A DNA stretch of 64,000 bases from Candidatus Tritonobacter lacicola (lineage in GTDB: Bacteria; Auribacterota; Tritonobacteria; Tritonobacterales; Tritonobacteraceae). Each line of letters starts with the position of its first letter. The stretch's first letter is position 1. The position numbers and the translations under genes were made by a program. Location: contig JAVCDC010000145.1 in the NCBI GenBank assembly GCA_030765135.1, forward strand, positions 1 through 64,000. Direction: 5' to 3'. The notes beneath the pieces are model-generated. The model was given only the letters and a program-made list of their open reading frames with translations. It was not told the origin of the DNA and did no database searches. Below, piece after piece: positions 28,004 to 36,996 of this stretch.

Positions 28004-28984
28004 TTACCTGCCCAGTGTAGCCACCATGACGGCCTTGATCGTATGGACCCTGTTCTCGGCTTCGTCGAAAACTTTCGAGTGCTTGCTCTCAAAGACCTCG
28101 TCCGTCGCCTCGCAGATGTCCGGGTACCGGCTCGAAAGCTCGGTGCAGGTGTTGTGGAAGCAAGGAAGGCAGTGCATGAAAATCACGTGCGGGTTCCCTG
28201 TTTTATCAAGCATGTCACGGTTGACCTGATACGGCCCGAGCAATTTTATCCGCTCCGCGATCTTGCTTTCCTCCCCCATGGAGGCCCACACGTCCGTGTA
28301 AATCACGTCCGCCCCTTCAACACCTTTTTCAACGTCGGAAGTTATCGTGATTTTCCCTTCGTTTTCGCCGGCAAATTCCTCCGCGTCCTTTACGAGTTCC
28401 TTGGCGGGGAAGAGCGCTTCGGCGGACACGATCCTGAAATCCATGCCCATCTTGGCGGCGCCGACCATAAGGGAATTGGCCACGTTGCTCCGGCCGTCCC
28501 CAACATAAGCAAAACGAACCCCTTTCAGACAGCCTTTGTTCTCTAAAACTGTCATGAAATCGGCGAGGACCTGTGTGGGATGAAACCTGTCCGTCAGGCC
28601 GTTCCAAACCGGAACGCCGGCGTACCGCGCGAGCTGCTCGACCGTTTCATGTTTGAACCCCCTGAACGCGATCCCGTCAAACATTCGTCCGAGAACCCTG
28701 GCCGTGTCTTTTACCGTTTCCTTCTTCCCGAGCTGGATATCTTGCATCCCGAGGTATTCGGCGTGCGCCCCTTCATCCACGCCGGCCACAACGAAGGCGC
28801 AGCGGGTTCTCGTTGACGGTTTCTCGAAGATCAGCGCGATATTCTTCCCTTCCAGGCTGTTTTCCCTCGATCCTGAATATTTGTCTTCTTTCAGCTTGAT
28901 AGAAAGATCGAGAAGGAACCGGATTTCCCGGGGCGAGTAATTCTCCAGCGTCAAAAAATGTCTCCCTTTCAGGTTGAACGGCAT
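28004..28984 (-). CDS. argF/arcB: Ornithine carbamoyltransferase (possibly catabolic type)
   Basis: [34 protein letters not shown]; 326 aa. Confidence 0.93.
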   Translation of the reverse strand: MPFNLKGRHFLTLENYSPREIRFLLDLSIKLKEDKYSGSRENSLEGKNIALIFEKPSTRTRCAFVVAGVDEGAHAEYLGMQDIQLGKKETVKDTARVLGRMFDGIAFRGFKHETVEQLARYAGVPVWNGLTDRFHPTQVLADFMTVLENKGCLKGVRFAYVGDGRSNVANSLMVGAAKMGMDFRIVSAEALFPAKELVKDAEEFAGENEGKITITSDVEKGVEGADVIYTDVWASMGEESKIAERIKLLGPYQVNRDMLDKTGNPHVIFMHCLPCFHNTCTELSSRYPDICEATDEVFESKHSKVFDEAENRVHTIKAVMVATLGR

Positions 28985-29164
28985 TTTATCCTCCTTCTTT
29001 CTTTCGGGATGATTGCTTATCCATTCAGCGCCTTTTACCCGTGGGATTATATCACAGGACAGAAAAGGGTTATAACGGGGAAAGTCCCTGCTGAATCATC
29101 TTGAACAGGCAGAGAAAAGATCGCGGTTCAATCTTACGATATATCGGAAGATATGTTCTGCCGC

Positions 29165-29794
29165 TCAGGGCGAGCGCCAGCCGTATTCCAGCGGATCTTC
29201 CAGTTCACCGCCGCCGGAGCCGCCGGGCGAACCGTAAGGAGAGCCGTCGTCCATGACATAGCCTTCCGGGATCCCGGAACCGGCCGGCTGGAAATTTATC
29301 TTCAAGCTGAAAGAAGCCGGAGTGGGTGTCGCCGTCGGCGAGGGAGTCTGTGTCGGTGTGAACGTTGGTGTGGGCGAGGGCGTGTTCGTCGGAGAAGGCG
29401 TCGGCGTAAAAGTAGGTGTGGCGGTCGGGGTAGGCGTAGGTGCAAGGGGGCAATATTTTAAAATTATACCTTTGTCTCCAACCGCCCAGCCGTTGTCATC
29501 ATCCGCAAAATCAACGCCGTTCAGTGTAACGTCGGTACCGCTCTCCTGCTCTTTCCACTCCCAGCCGCCGTCCTCGGTGCGGAGTATCGTCCCTTTTTCA
29601 CCTACCGCCCATCCCAGCTTTTCGGTCACGAAATCGACGCCGTTCAAACGGCATTCCACACCGCTTTCCAGGTGCTTCCAGCGCGGCTCGGCGAGCAGCT
29701 GGCATGCCGCGCTTGAAACCCAGGCAAGAGACAGGCCCAGAATCAGGATAACCCTGTAAGCCCATATTCTTTCTTGTCCTGGCCGGTTTTTCAT
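29165..29794 (-). CDS. Ycf48-like beta-propeller fragment with Thr-Pro linker and truncated C-terminal malectin-like motif
   Basis: VDFVTEKLGWAVGEKGTILRTEDGGWEWKEQESGTDVTLNGVDFADDDNGWAVGDKGIILK; (TP)n linker; FSLKINFQPAGSGIPEGYVMDDGSPYG...YGW. Confidence 0.75.
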   Translation of the reverse strand: MKNRPGQERIWAYRVILILGLSLAWVSSAACQLLAEPRWKHLESGVECRLNGVDFVTEKLGWAVGEKGTILRTEDGGWEWKEQESGTDVTLNGVDFADDDNGWAVGDKGIILKYCPLAPTPTPTATPTFTPTPSPTNTPSPTPTFTPTQTPSPTATPTPASFSLKINFQPAGSGIPEGYVMDDGSPYGSPGGSGGGELEDPLEYGWRSP

Positions 29795-29911
29795 AACACC
29801 AGATCATATAAGCAGGAACCGTGCCAAGTGAACAGGTGGGGCTGATATTCCGTAATTTCTTGCTGGACAATAAGTTATTAATAATTATAAGGATTGGGAT
29901 GGAAACAGATG

Positions 29912-29946
29912 TTTGTCATAATGACAATGTTTATCATTATGACAAA
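29912..29946. promoter_or_regulatory. Palindromic operator-like site upstream of the 29165-29794 gene
   Basis: TTTGTCATAATGA-N9-TCATTATGACAAA, 13-bp perfect arms; the left half contains TGTCATAATGACA. Confidence 0.6.
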
Positions 29947-30084
29947 ATTTCTGCGCTTCAGCTAAACCTGGTGATTAAGTGATGGGCAAAAGGGAAGATA
30001 AACTCAACCTCTCCCCCGCAGAGGGGAAATAAGATGATCAGGGGGAGAGAATGGGTAAGTAAAGGCCGCACACGGCCCTGTCAG

Positions 30085-30510
30085 TTAGCGACGGCCGCGC
30101 CTGCCGCGGCGATCGGCAGGCGCGTATCTTCGCTGGTGGATTGGCCGGGGCGGGGCGGCGGGACTGCGGAGTTCCTGCTGCATCTGCCGGTAACTTTCCG
30201 TGCAGAACTTCTCGACCTCTTCACCGGCATCCTTGCAAATGCGATCCATTTCCTTGTAGAGTTCCGGAGATCCCTGCCCCGCAGCCCTGTAAAGTTTCGA
30301 GGTTCTGCGCTCCACGGTCTTGCCGATTTCACCGCCCGCCTGGCCGACCCTGTCTGTCATCTCCGCGACATACCGCATGAGCGCCCTCTCTTTTTCTTTC
30401 CTTGTCCGGGGCGCTCCCGCCGGCATGGCCGCGAATGAAGGTATCGCGCCCGACATAAAGAGAGCAACGGCTGCGAGTACTGCCGTAATGTCTATTACGT
30501 TCTTCCTCAT
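30085..30510 (-). CDS. Hypothetical exported protein
   Basis: Signal-like AVLAAVALFMSGAIPSFAAMPAGA; Arg-rich C-terminus. Confidence 0.5.
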   Translation of the reverse strand: MRKNVIDITAVLAAVALFMSGAIPSFAAMPAGAPRTRKEKERALMRYVAEMTDRVGQAGGEIGKTVERRTSKLYRAAGQGSPELYKEMDRICKDAGEEVEKFCTESYRQMQQELRSPAAPPRPIHQRRYAPADRRGRRGRR

Positions 30511-30592
30511 TTTCCGGTCCGTTTCGTCAAATAACCGCTCATAGATGCAAGCGAGCGCAGAACGCGCTACTCGGTCTTTACCCGATTATGCC

Positions 30593-32038
30593 TCAGGTGA
30601 CACGGTTACGGCCAGCCTTCTTGGCCAGATAAAGCGCCTCATCCGCGCGGGATACCCACCGGTACAGGTCGGGGTCCTCCGGCACTATCTCAGCCGTGCC
30701 GAAGCTCGCGGTAACCGGGATGACAACATCGCCCCACTCGACAGGGTGGTCCTCTATGTACCGGCGAAGGCGTTCCGCTAGCTCGCGCGCACCCGATACA
30801 CCGGTGTCGGGCAAGATTATGATGAACTCCTCCCCTCCGAACCGCGCGCGGGTATCGACGTCCCTCGTGTTCTCCACAGTGTACCGGGCTATCTCCTGGA
30901 GAGTCCTGTCGCCGGCGGGGTGCCCGTACTCGTCGTTGACCGATTTGAAATGATCGATGTCGAATATAATGAGGGAACACGGGGCTCCGTGGCGCCTGGA
31001 CCTTTTAAACTGGATATCGAGTTGCTCCCCGGCGAATCTCCGGTTCCTCAAACCCGTCAGGCTGTCCGTGATCGACAGTTTTGCAAGCTCCTGCCTTGCC
31101 CGGAAAACCTGTTGAAAAAGGAGAAAAAAGAAATAGATGCCGGTGATTCCGAGAAATCCGACGATCAACAGGAGGATGTCCTGCGCGCTCTTGCTGTACT
31201 GCAGCTGGCTGTGGATACTCTTGATTGCATCGCCCGTACCGATACTCCCAAGCATGCTCAACTGCCGTTGAACGCCAAACCCCAGGCAGATCGCGATGCC
31301 GACAGGCACCACCAGAGAGATGATCAGGCAGGCGGTAATCCTCACGGGGGTGACCTCTTCAATGATGAACTTGCCCGCGCGGGATTCCTTCCAGCGCGCA
31401 ATTTTCCGGCCGGTCAGCCATAGAACAGGGCCGACTATCAGCAGGAAGTACAGCACGTTATTCAGTATCCACCCTTCCCACAGCGGAAAGAACATGCTGG
31501 TCTCCCCCACGCCCCGCAGCGCCCAGAGGAACGCGGCTGAAGACGATGCCGACGCCCCCAGGAGGACGCTGGCCGCGAAGATGGCCTTACTTCGGAAGTC
31601 GGATAAATCCGGTTCCGCCCTGAAAGCGGAGGCGAGCGTGTGCATCACGAACAGTCCGACCGGGTTGGCGAAAGAGAAAATAAGCGCGGGAGGAATGGAC
31701 ATGCCGGCGTCCACCGAGACAGCGAACGTGCCGACATATGCGGCCGCCGCCCCCCAGCCGATGCCGAACCAGAAGGTGAGAATCCCGCTGAGAATGATCG
31801 GCGGGTAAAACGTAAAGTAGATGGGTACGTCATGGACCGTCGCGATTTGCACCGCGTCAAAGCCGCAGCGCCGCGATAGTATCCCGAGGAATACAGACGC
31901 GACCGTAAAAGCAAGAAACGTCGCGCCGACGGACAACCTGAAACGACGCGGCAACTCTTCTGCAATGAGGACCCGTAACGGCAGGGACCTCAATAATGTC
32001 CTTCTTCCTTCCTCCCCTGCGACGGCATCAACCCTCAT
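30593..32038 (-). CDS. MASE1-GGDEF diguanylate cyclase
   Basis: N-terminal multi-TM MASE1-like region; SITDSLTGLRNRRFAGEQL, FDIDHFKSVNDEYGH, ARFGGEEFIIILP. Confidence 0.9.
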   Translation of the reverse strand: MRVDAVAGEEGRRTLLRSLPLRVLIAEELPRRFRLSVGATFLAFTVASVFLGILSRRCGFDAVQIATVHDVPIYFTFYPPIILSGILTFWFGIGWGAAAAYVGTFAVSVDAGMSIPPALIFSFANPVGLFVMHTLASAFRAEPDLSDFRSKAIFAASVLLGASASSSAAFLWALRGVGETSMFFPLWEGWILNNVLYFLLIVGPVLWLTGRKIARWKESRAGKFIIEEVTPVRITACLIISLVVPVGIAICLGFGVQRQLSMLGSIGTGDAIKSIHSQLQYSKSAQDILLLIVGFLGITGIYFFFLLFQQVFRARQELAKLSITDSLTGLRNRRFAGEQLDIQFKRSRRHGAPCSLIIFDIDHFKSVNDEYGHPAGDRTLQEIARYTVENTRDVDTRARFGGEEFIIILPDTGVSGARELAERLRRYIEDHPVEWGDVVIPVTASFGTAEIVPEDPDLYRWVSRADEALYLAKKAGRNRVT

Positions 32039-32083
32039 AATATAAATGAAAACCGGGGGCTCTTTTCCTTATTAATAAGACGT

Positions 32084-32452
32084 TCAATCTTCATTCCACA
32101 TCTCACACTCCTGCAGAGCGAGTTCGGCGTAAATCTCCAAGCCTTTGTCGGGCTTTTTATTGTACTTTTTAAGGGCTTTTAAAGCCTCATCGGAACCGTG
32201 ATGGGCTAGAATCATCATAACGGCCTCTTTCGTTGATCTTTTTACTTTTCTAGCCAGGAGAAGCTCGCCCATCTCGACTATCTTTTCTTTCGGAATCTTA
32301 TCGTAGTTCTCGGGCAGGAGAGAATGGCCGCCTATGTATCTTCCCTGTTCACGCAGTTCTGGAATATCACTGTCCCTCGTAAACGATATCTGCGGCTCTC
32401 TTCCCCGTTCTAAAGCATCTTCCAAAAACAGCCAGAACTCCTTCTCGGTCAT
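32084..32452 (-). CDS. Hypothetical protein, HEAT-like helical content
   Basis: MTEKEFWLFLEDALERGREPQISF...AVMMILAHHGSDEALKALKKYNKKPDK; ATG at 32452 preferred. Confidence 0.6.
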   Translation of the reverse strand: MTEKEFWLFLEDALERGREPQISFTRDSDIPELREQGRYIGGHSLLPENYDKIPKEKIVEMGELLLARKVKRSTKEAVMMILAHHGSDEALKALKKYNKKPDKGLEIYAELALQECEMWNED

Positions 32453-32489
32453 ATTATCCCCCTTTCCTGATGGTACATTATAAAACAAT

Positions 32490-33659
32490 TTAGCCCTTCG
32501 GCAAGCCCGGGATAAGTTCGCGCTGAACGGTCCATCGCCGTAAGACCTCTTCATTTACGGCAACACCCAGGCCCGGCCCCGGTGAAAACCCGGGCCGTCG
32601 ACCGCCATAGCCGAACTGGAGCACCGGTTCAAACGGGTCCTCCCTGAGAAGCAGCAGGCCGAAACAACCTTCCGCGTAGGTCACCTTACCGACGGCGGTT
32701 ACCAGTGCCATGTGGGCGGCCGAGAGAAGCGACGACTCCCCCACCTGGCACCCGGCCTGGACCACCAGGCCGGCCTCGAGCGCTTCTCGGCATCGGTTGC
32801 AGGCCGCCACCAGACCGCCGCACTTCGAGATCCGCACGTTGACCGCCGTACACGCGCGCTTCTCTATCAGGCGCTCCAGGGAGGCACGGTCGCTCAGGCT
32901 CTCGTCGGCCATGACTCCTAAACCCGTTTCCCGCACAAGCCTCGCAAGGCCATCAACGTCGCCTGCGGCAACCGGCTGCTCGAATGAACGCACACCGAAT
33001 GCCGACAATTCACGCATGGCTTTCAACGCCTCATCGACACTCCACGCCATATTGGCGTCAACCCGGATATCGCATCGCTTTCCCAGTACCCGCCGGGCAC
33101 GGCGGACAGCCTGCGCGTCGATTTCCTTGCCGACCTTCAATTTAACCTGGAGAATTCCGAAAAGACGTATTTTCAGCATGGTCTTTATATAGTTGACCCC
33201 ACGGTCAGCAGAGATGACAGGGCTGTAGCGGACACTATCGGGAAAGGTGTTCCGGTCAGCCAGCCGCACGGGCTCTTTGAATGCTCGTCCGAAGGTGTCG
33301 AGGAGGGCGAGATCAACAGCGCACCAGGCGGCGTTTTGCGGCCGGTCAGCGTCCACCCAGTCTGCCGGAGCTTTCCCGTCACATTCCTCGAGAAATGCTA
33401 GTACCTCCCGCATGGAATTGAATTCCGCACCCAGCAGCCGCGGCAGGAGGCTGCCTCGTAATAGTTCGAATGCCCCCTCCCGTGATTCCCCCGTCACGTA
33501 TTCACGGGGAAGGCACTCACCGAAGCCAGCGCGGCCGGCATCGGTAACACATTTCACGAATAGGCTTGAGGACGATTTTCGTTCCGCCGCGGCGTGCTTG
33601 AAGGGCTTGCGGAACGGCAGATCGACGCAGAAGATTTCAAATTTCGCTATGCGTGCCAT
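32490..33659 (-). CDS. Enolase-superfamily enzyme (mandelate racemase/muconate-lactonizing, dipeptide epimerase-like)
   Basis: LQVKLKVGKEIDAQ, DIRVDANMAWSVDEAL, SFEQPVAAGD, GVMADESLSD, VNVRISKCGG. Confidence 0.88.
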   Translation of the reverse strand: MARIAKFEIFCVDLPFRKPFKHAAAERKSSSSLFVKCVTDAGRAGFGECLPREYVTGESREGAFELLRGSLLPRLLGAEFNSMREVLAFLEECDGKAPADWVDADRPQNAAWCAVDLALLDTFGRAFKEPVRLADRNTFPDSVRYSPVISADRGVNYIKTMLKIRLFGILQVKLKVGKEIDAQAVRRARRVLGKRCDIRVDANMAWSVDEALKAMRELSAFGVRSFEQPVAAGDVDGLARLVRETGLGVMADESLSDRASLERLIEKRACTAVNVRISKCGGLVAACNRCREALEAGLVVQAGCQVGESSLLSAAHMALVTAVGKVTYAEGCFGLLLLREDPFEPVLQFGYGGRRPGFSPGPGLGVAVNEEVLRRWTVQRELIPGLPKG

Positions 33660-34546
33660 CAGTTGCGGGAACCTTCCTCTTCAAACCACCCCTGAAGATC
33701 GGCGAAGAAGGCCTCCCTTTCTTTGCTGAACTCGAGTATGTGCCGTGCGCCCCGATACGTGATGAGCCTCTTATAAATGGAGGGCAATCGCTTGAAAAAA
33801 GCACGGTTCTTCCCGTTGTCGCATATCCGGTCATTCCCGGCCAATGCCATGAATACCGGCATGGCAAGGCGGCCCGCATTCCTCGCTATGAACCGTCGCG
33901 CCCGCGGCACCTGGAAAAAGAAGCGCGCCGTCGCTTCCTTCAGCGAGAGCCTGTCTTCACGGATAAATGCCCGGTAGCGTTCGAGTTCCGAGAACATCTC
34001 GGTATCGAGGGGAACCGGAATATAAGTCTTGCCGCCGGTCATCATGGACAAGATGATGCGGATTTTCCGCACGAACCCTACAGTGGTGAATGTGTACAGT
34101 CCCGGTGTGGACAGGATCAAGGAACGGACCATTCCCGGATACCGGCAGGCGAATACCGCAGCCGGTATGGCGCCGAAGCAGTGACCCAGGACGTGTACCT
34201 GCCCGGCATCGTGCCGGTTCATCGCGTATTCCGCCACCGCCTGGACATCCGCCGCCATCTCCCTGAAATTACGGCAGTCGCCACGTTTTGCCCTGCTGAG
34301 GCCCGAGCCGCGGCGGTCCGTGGCGTAGACCGGCGCCCCTGTGCCGGCGATGAACTGTGCAGACTGCACGAACCAGCCGGAGTGGCTCTGCAATCCATGA
34401 GTCATGATCACAGGCACACCCGTTTCGTTCTCGCCGAAGATGCGCACCGGGATGACCTCCTCGCCCGCTATATATTCAACGCTCGAACATCGTTGGGCAC
34501 CGGCCGGCTCGAATGAGGCCTTGAATTTATCGGTATTCATTTTCAC
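33659..34546 (-). CDS. Alpha/beta hydrolase (monoacylglycerol lipase-like)
   Basis: VIMTHGLQSHSGWF, YATDRRGSGLS, VHVLGHCFGAIPA; C-terminal GARHILEFSKERE. Confidence 0.82.
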   Translation of the reverse strand: MKMNTDKFKASFEPAGAQRCSSVEYIAGEEVIPVRIFGENETGVPVIMTHGLQSHSGWFVQSAQFIAGTGAPVYATDRRGSGLSRAKRGDCRNFREMAADVQAVAEYAMNRHDAGQVHVLGHCFGAIPAAVFACRYPGMVRSLILSTPGLYTFTTVGFVRKIRIILSMMTGGKTYIPVPLDTEMFSELERYRAFIREDRLSLKEATARFFFQVPRARRFIARNAGRLAMPVFMALAGNDRICDNGKNRAFFKRLPSIYKRLITYRGARHILEFSKEREAFFADLQGWFEEEGSRN

Positions 34547-34719
34547 CCGTTTAATGAACGACGGCGGTGCTGCTTCTTGAAGTGGACGCGTACATCTTCA
34601 CTATATCCCGCGGATGGAGAAAGGTCAAACCCGGCAGCAGGATCCGATCGTGCTGGCCTTGCGACAGGGCGCCCGTTATAATAGCCGGAGATTGCTCGTT
34701 GAAACAGGAGGTATAACAA

Positions 34720-35715
34720 ATGGCTGCGCCAACCAAAGGGACCTTTCCGGTGTCGACCTTCCCGCCTGCAGTGAGACCTGCCGTTTCCGCCAACGGCCCG
34801 GGAATCGTGCCTGCCGGACTTCGATCAGCCCGCCACCTGCGTCACGGTATTCTGCGAAAAAGAGGATGCGCGGCTCTCCCTCTCGCTCTGGCGCTTCTCG
34901 TCGCTGGAGCGCCGGCGGCGGCCTCGGGGGAGAAGTACACCCCTCAGGTAGAATGGAGAGAGGATTACCGGACGCTGAGCATTAATTTCCTCGGGAAGGA
35001 GATCAGCTATCCCGGGGAGATGCTTAAGGGGGAGTTTCCGCCCGCGGGCGCCGAGCCGGAATTCCGGTTCGAGAAGGACTGGCCCGTCGTTACGATGCGC
35101 GCCCGGTGGACAATGCCGGGTACGGGATGGCCTTCCGAATACCGGCCTAACGCGATCGATCTCATCCTGATGTTCGCGTGCAACGCGCAGCTTTACGAAC
35201 ACATCGCCCCCGAGGCGGTCAGCTCGTCCTCCTTCACTCACCCCCCGGTATATCTGAAGGAGGTGAGGGATCCGGGCCATTACAACCTTGCCGAGAAGAT
35301 GCGAGGGAAAACGCTGGGGTACGAGGTCACGGCTAAGGCGGGTTTCGGCGCCGCGGATTATAAGATCAGGACGAAGATCCGTGTCGGACTGAGCGAGGAC
35401 GGAAAAACCGTTTTTTACTACGACAGGCCCGAGTACATCAGCGATTATCTCGAAAGAAAGGACTATTTTTTCGTTGCGCACGACGGGGGGAAGGAGATAC
35501 GCTTTGAAGCGAGGATGGTGGCCGTGTGCGCCCCGCGCCGCGCATTCAAAGGTAAGATGATGAGCCGCGTAGAAGACAGTGCCGGGTACTTCATAAAGCA
35601 AATTTACAAGTCCCTGGGTCATGCACCCACCGGAGAGAAGATTGAAAAATTCCTCGAGAGGGTCGAACAGGAACGTCAAAAGATCGAATCCCAATCCGGT
35701 AAGCGCAGGATATAG
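34720..35715 (+). CDS. Hypothetical exported protein
   Basis: Signal-like ALPLALALLVAGAPAAASG; 331 aa open frame. Confidence 0.6.
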   Translation: MAAPTKGTFPVSTFPPAVRPAVSANGPGIVPAGLRSARHLRHGILRKRGCAALPLALALLVAGAPAAASGEKYTPQVEWREDYRTLSINFLGKEISYPGEMLKGEFPPAGAEPEFRFEKDWPVVTMRARWTMPGTGWPSEYRPNAIDLILMFACNAQLYEHIAPEAVSSSSFTHPPVYLKEVRDPGHYNLAEKMRGKTLGYEVTAKAGFGAADYKIRTKIRVGLSEDGKTVFYYDRPEYISDYLERKDYFFVAHDGGKEIRFEARMVAVCAPRRAFKGKMMSRVEDSAGYFIKQIYKSLGHAPTGEKIEKFLERVEQERQKIESQSGKRRI

Positions 35716-35768
35716 ACAGGTTTCCGTTCTTGCAGCATTACCCATACGGGTGAAAGGAGTGATTTTAA

Positions 35769-36995
35769 ATGACCGGGCCGGAGAATAAGTTAAAGTTTCT
35801 CACCTTGGCGATTGCATTGGTGCTTCTGGCTTCGACCGTGACGGGCTGCAAGGGGAAGAAGGAAGCCGCGCCGAATCCTCCAACGGTCACCGTCGCCACT
35901 CCGGTCGAGAAAAACGTGCAGACCTACGCCGAATTCACCGGCTATACGGCTGCTGTGGAGTCCGTGGACATACGGGCCAGGGTCAGGGGGTTCCTCGACA
36001 AGGTCGCGTTCGAGGACGCCGCGCGCGTCAAGAAGGGAGACCTTCTCTTTATCATCGAGCAGGCCCCCTACAAGGCCCAGCGCGACCAGACCAAGGCCGA
36101 ACTCGCCTCGGCGAGGGCCGAGCTCGAGAGGGCGCAGATCGACCTCAAGCGCGTCGAGGTGGCGGCGAAGACCAACGCCGTCAGCCAGGAGGAGGTCACG
36201 AACCGCAGGGCGCAGCGCGACGTGGCGGCCGCCGCCGTCGATGAGGAGAAAGCGAAGCTCGAGCAGGCGAGGCTGAACCTGGGCTACACGGAGGTCCGCT
36301 CGCCGATAGACGGGAGAGTGAGCAGGAGACTGGTGGACGAGGGCAACCTGGTGGGCGCGGGGGAGAACACGCTCCTCACGACGATCGTCACGATGGACCC
36401 TATCTACGTCTACTTCGAGGTGGACGAGAGAACGCTCATCAAGGGCCTCAAGCGGAGCCCCCGGGCCTTCGATAATAAGAAGGATTATCCGTTCTATGTC
36501 GGCCTGGACACCGAGAAGGGCTATCCGCACAAGGGGGTGCTCGACTACTTCAGCAACATTGTGGACCAGAACACGGGGACGATCACTGCCAGGGGCGTAC
36601 TCCCCAACAAGGAGAAAGAACTCTATCCCGGCATGTTCGCCCGCGTGCGCGTGCCCGCGGAGGTCGCGAGCGACGCCCTCCTTGTCCACGAAAAGGCCAT
36701 AGGGACGGACCTCGGCGGCAAGTACCTCTACATCGTCAAGAGCGACAACACCGTCGAGCAGCACCGCGTCGAGCTGGGGCCCCTGGACGGTGAGATGAGG
36801 GTTATCAGCGAGGGCATCAAGAAGGGGGAACGCTACATCGTCAACGGACTCCAGTTTGCCCGTCCCGGTCTCCCCGTAACGCCCAAAAAGGAAGAGGAGA
36901 AGCCCTCCGCGAAAGCCGTCCCGCAGAAGCAGGGCGCCGCCGGCGAAGAAGAGGCGAAGCCTGATCCCTCACCGGAGCCCGAGAAACCCCAATAA
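35769..36995 (+). CDS. RND efflux periplasmic adaptor (AcrA/MexA family)
   Basis: VEKNVQTYAEFTGYTAAVESVDIRARVRGFL, LNLGYTEVRSPIDGRVSRRLVDEGNLVG. Confidence 0.95.
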   Translation: MTGPENKLKFLTLAIALVLLASTVTGCKGKKEAAPNPPTVTVATPVEKNVQTYAEFTGYTAAVESVDIRARVRGFLDKVAFEDAARVKKGDLLFIIEQAPYKAQRDQTKAELASARAELERAQIDLKRVEVAAKTNAVSQEEVTNRRAQRDVAAAAVDEEKAKLEQARLNLGYTEVRSPIDGRVSRRLVDEGNLVGAGENTLLTTIVTMDPIYVYFEVDERTLIKGLKRSPRAFDNKKDYPFYVGLDTEKGYPHKGVLDYFSNIVDQNTGTITARGVLPNKEKELYPGMFARVRVPAEVASDALLVHEKAIGTDLGGKYLYIVKSDNTVEQHRVELGPLDGEMRVISEGIKKGERYIVNGLQFARPGLPVTPKKEEEKPSAKAVPQKQGAAGEEEAKPDPSPEPEKPQ

Positions 36996-36996
36996 T

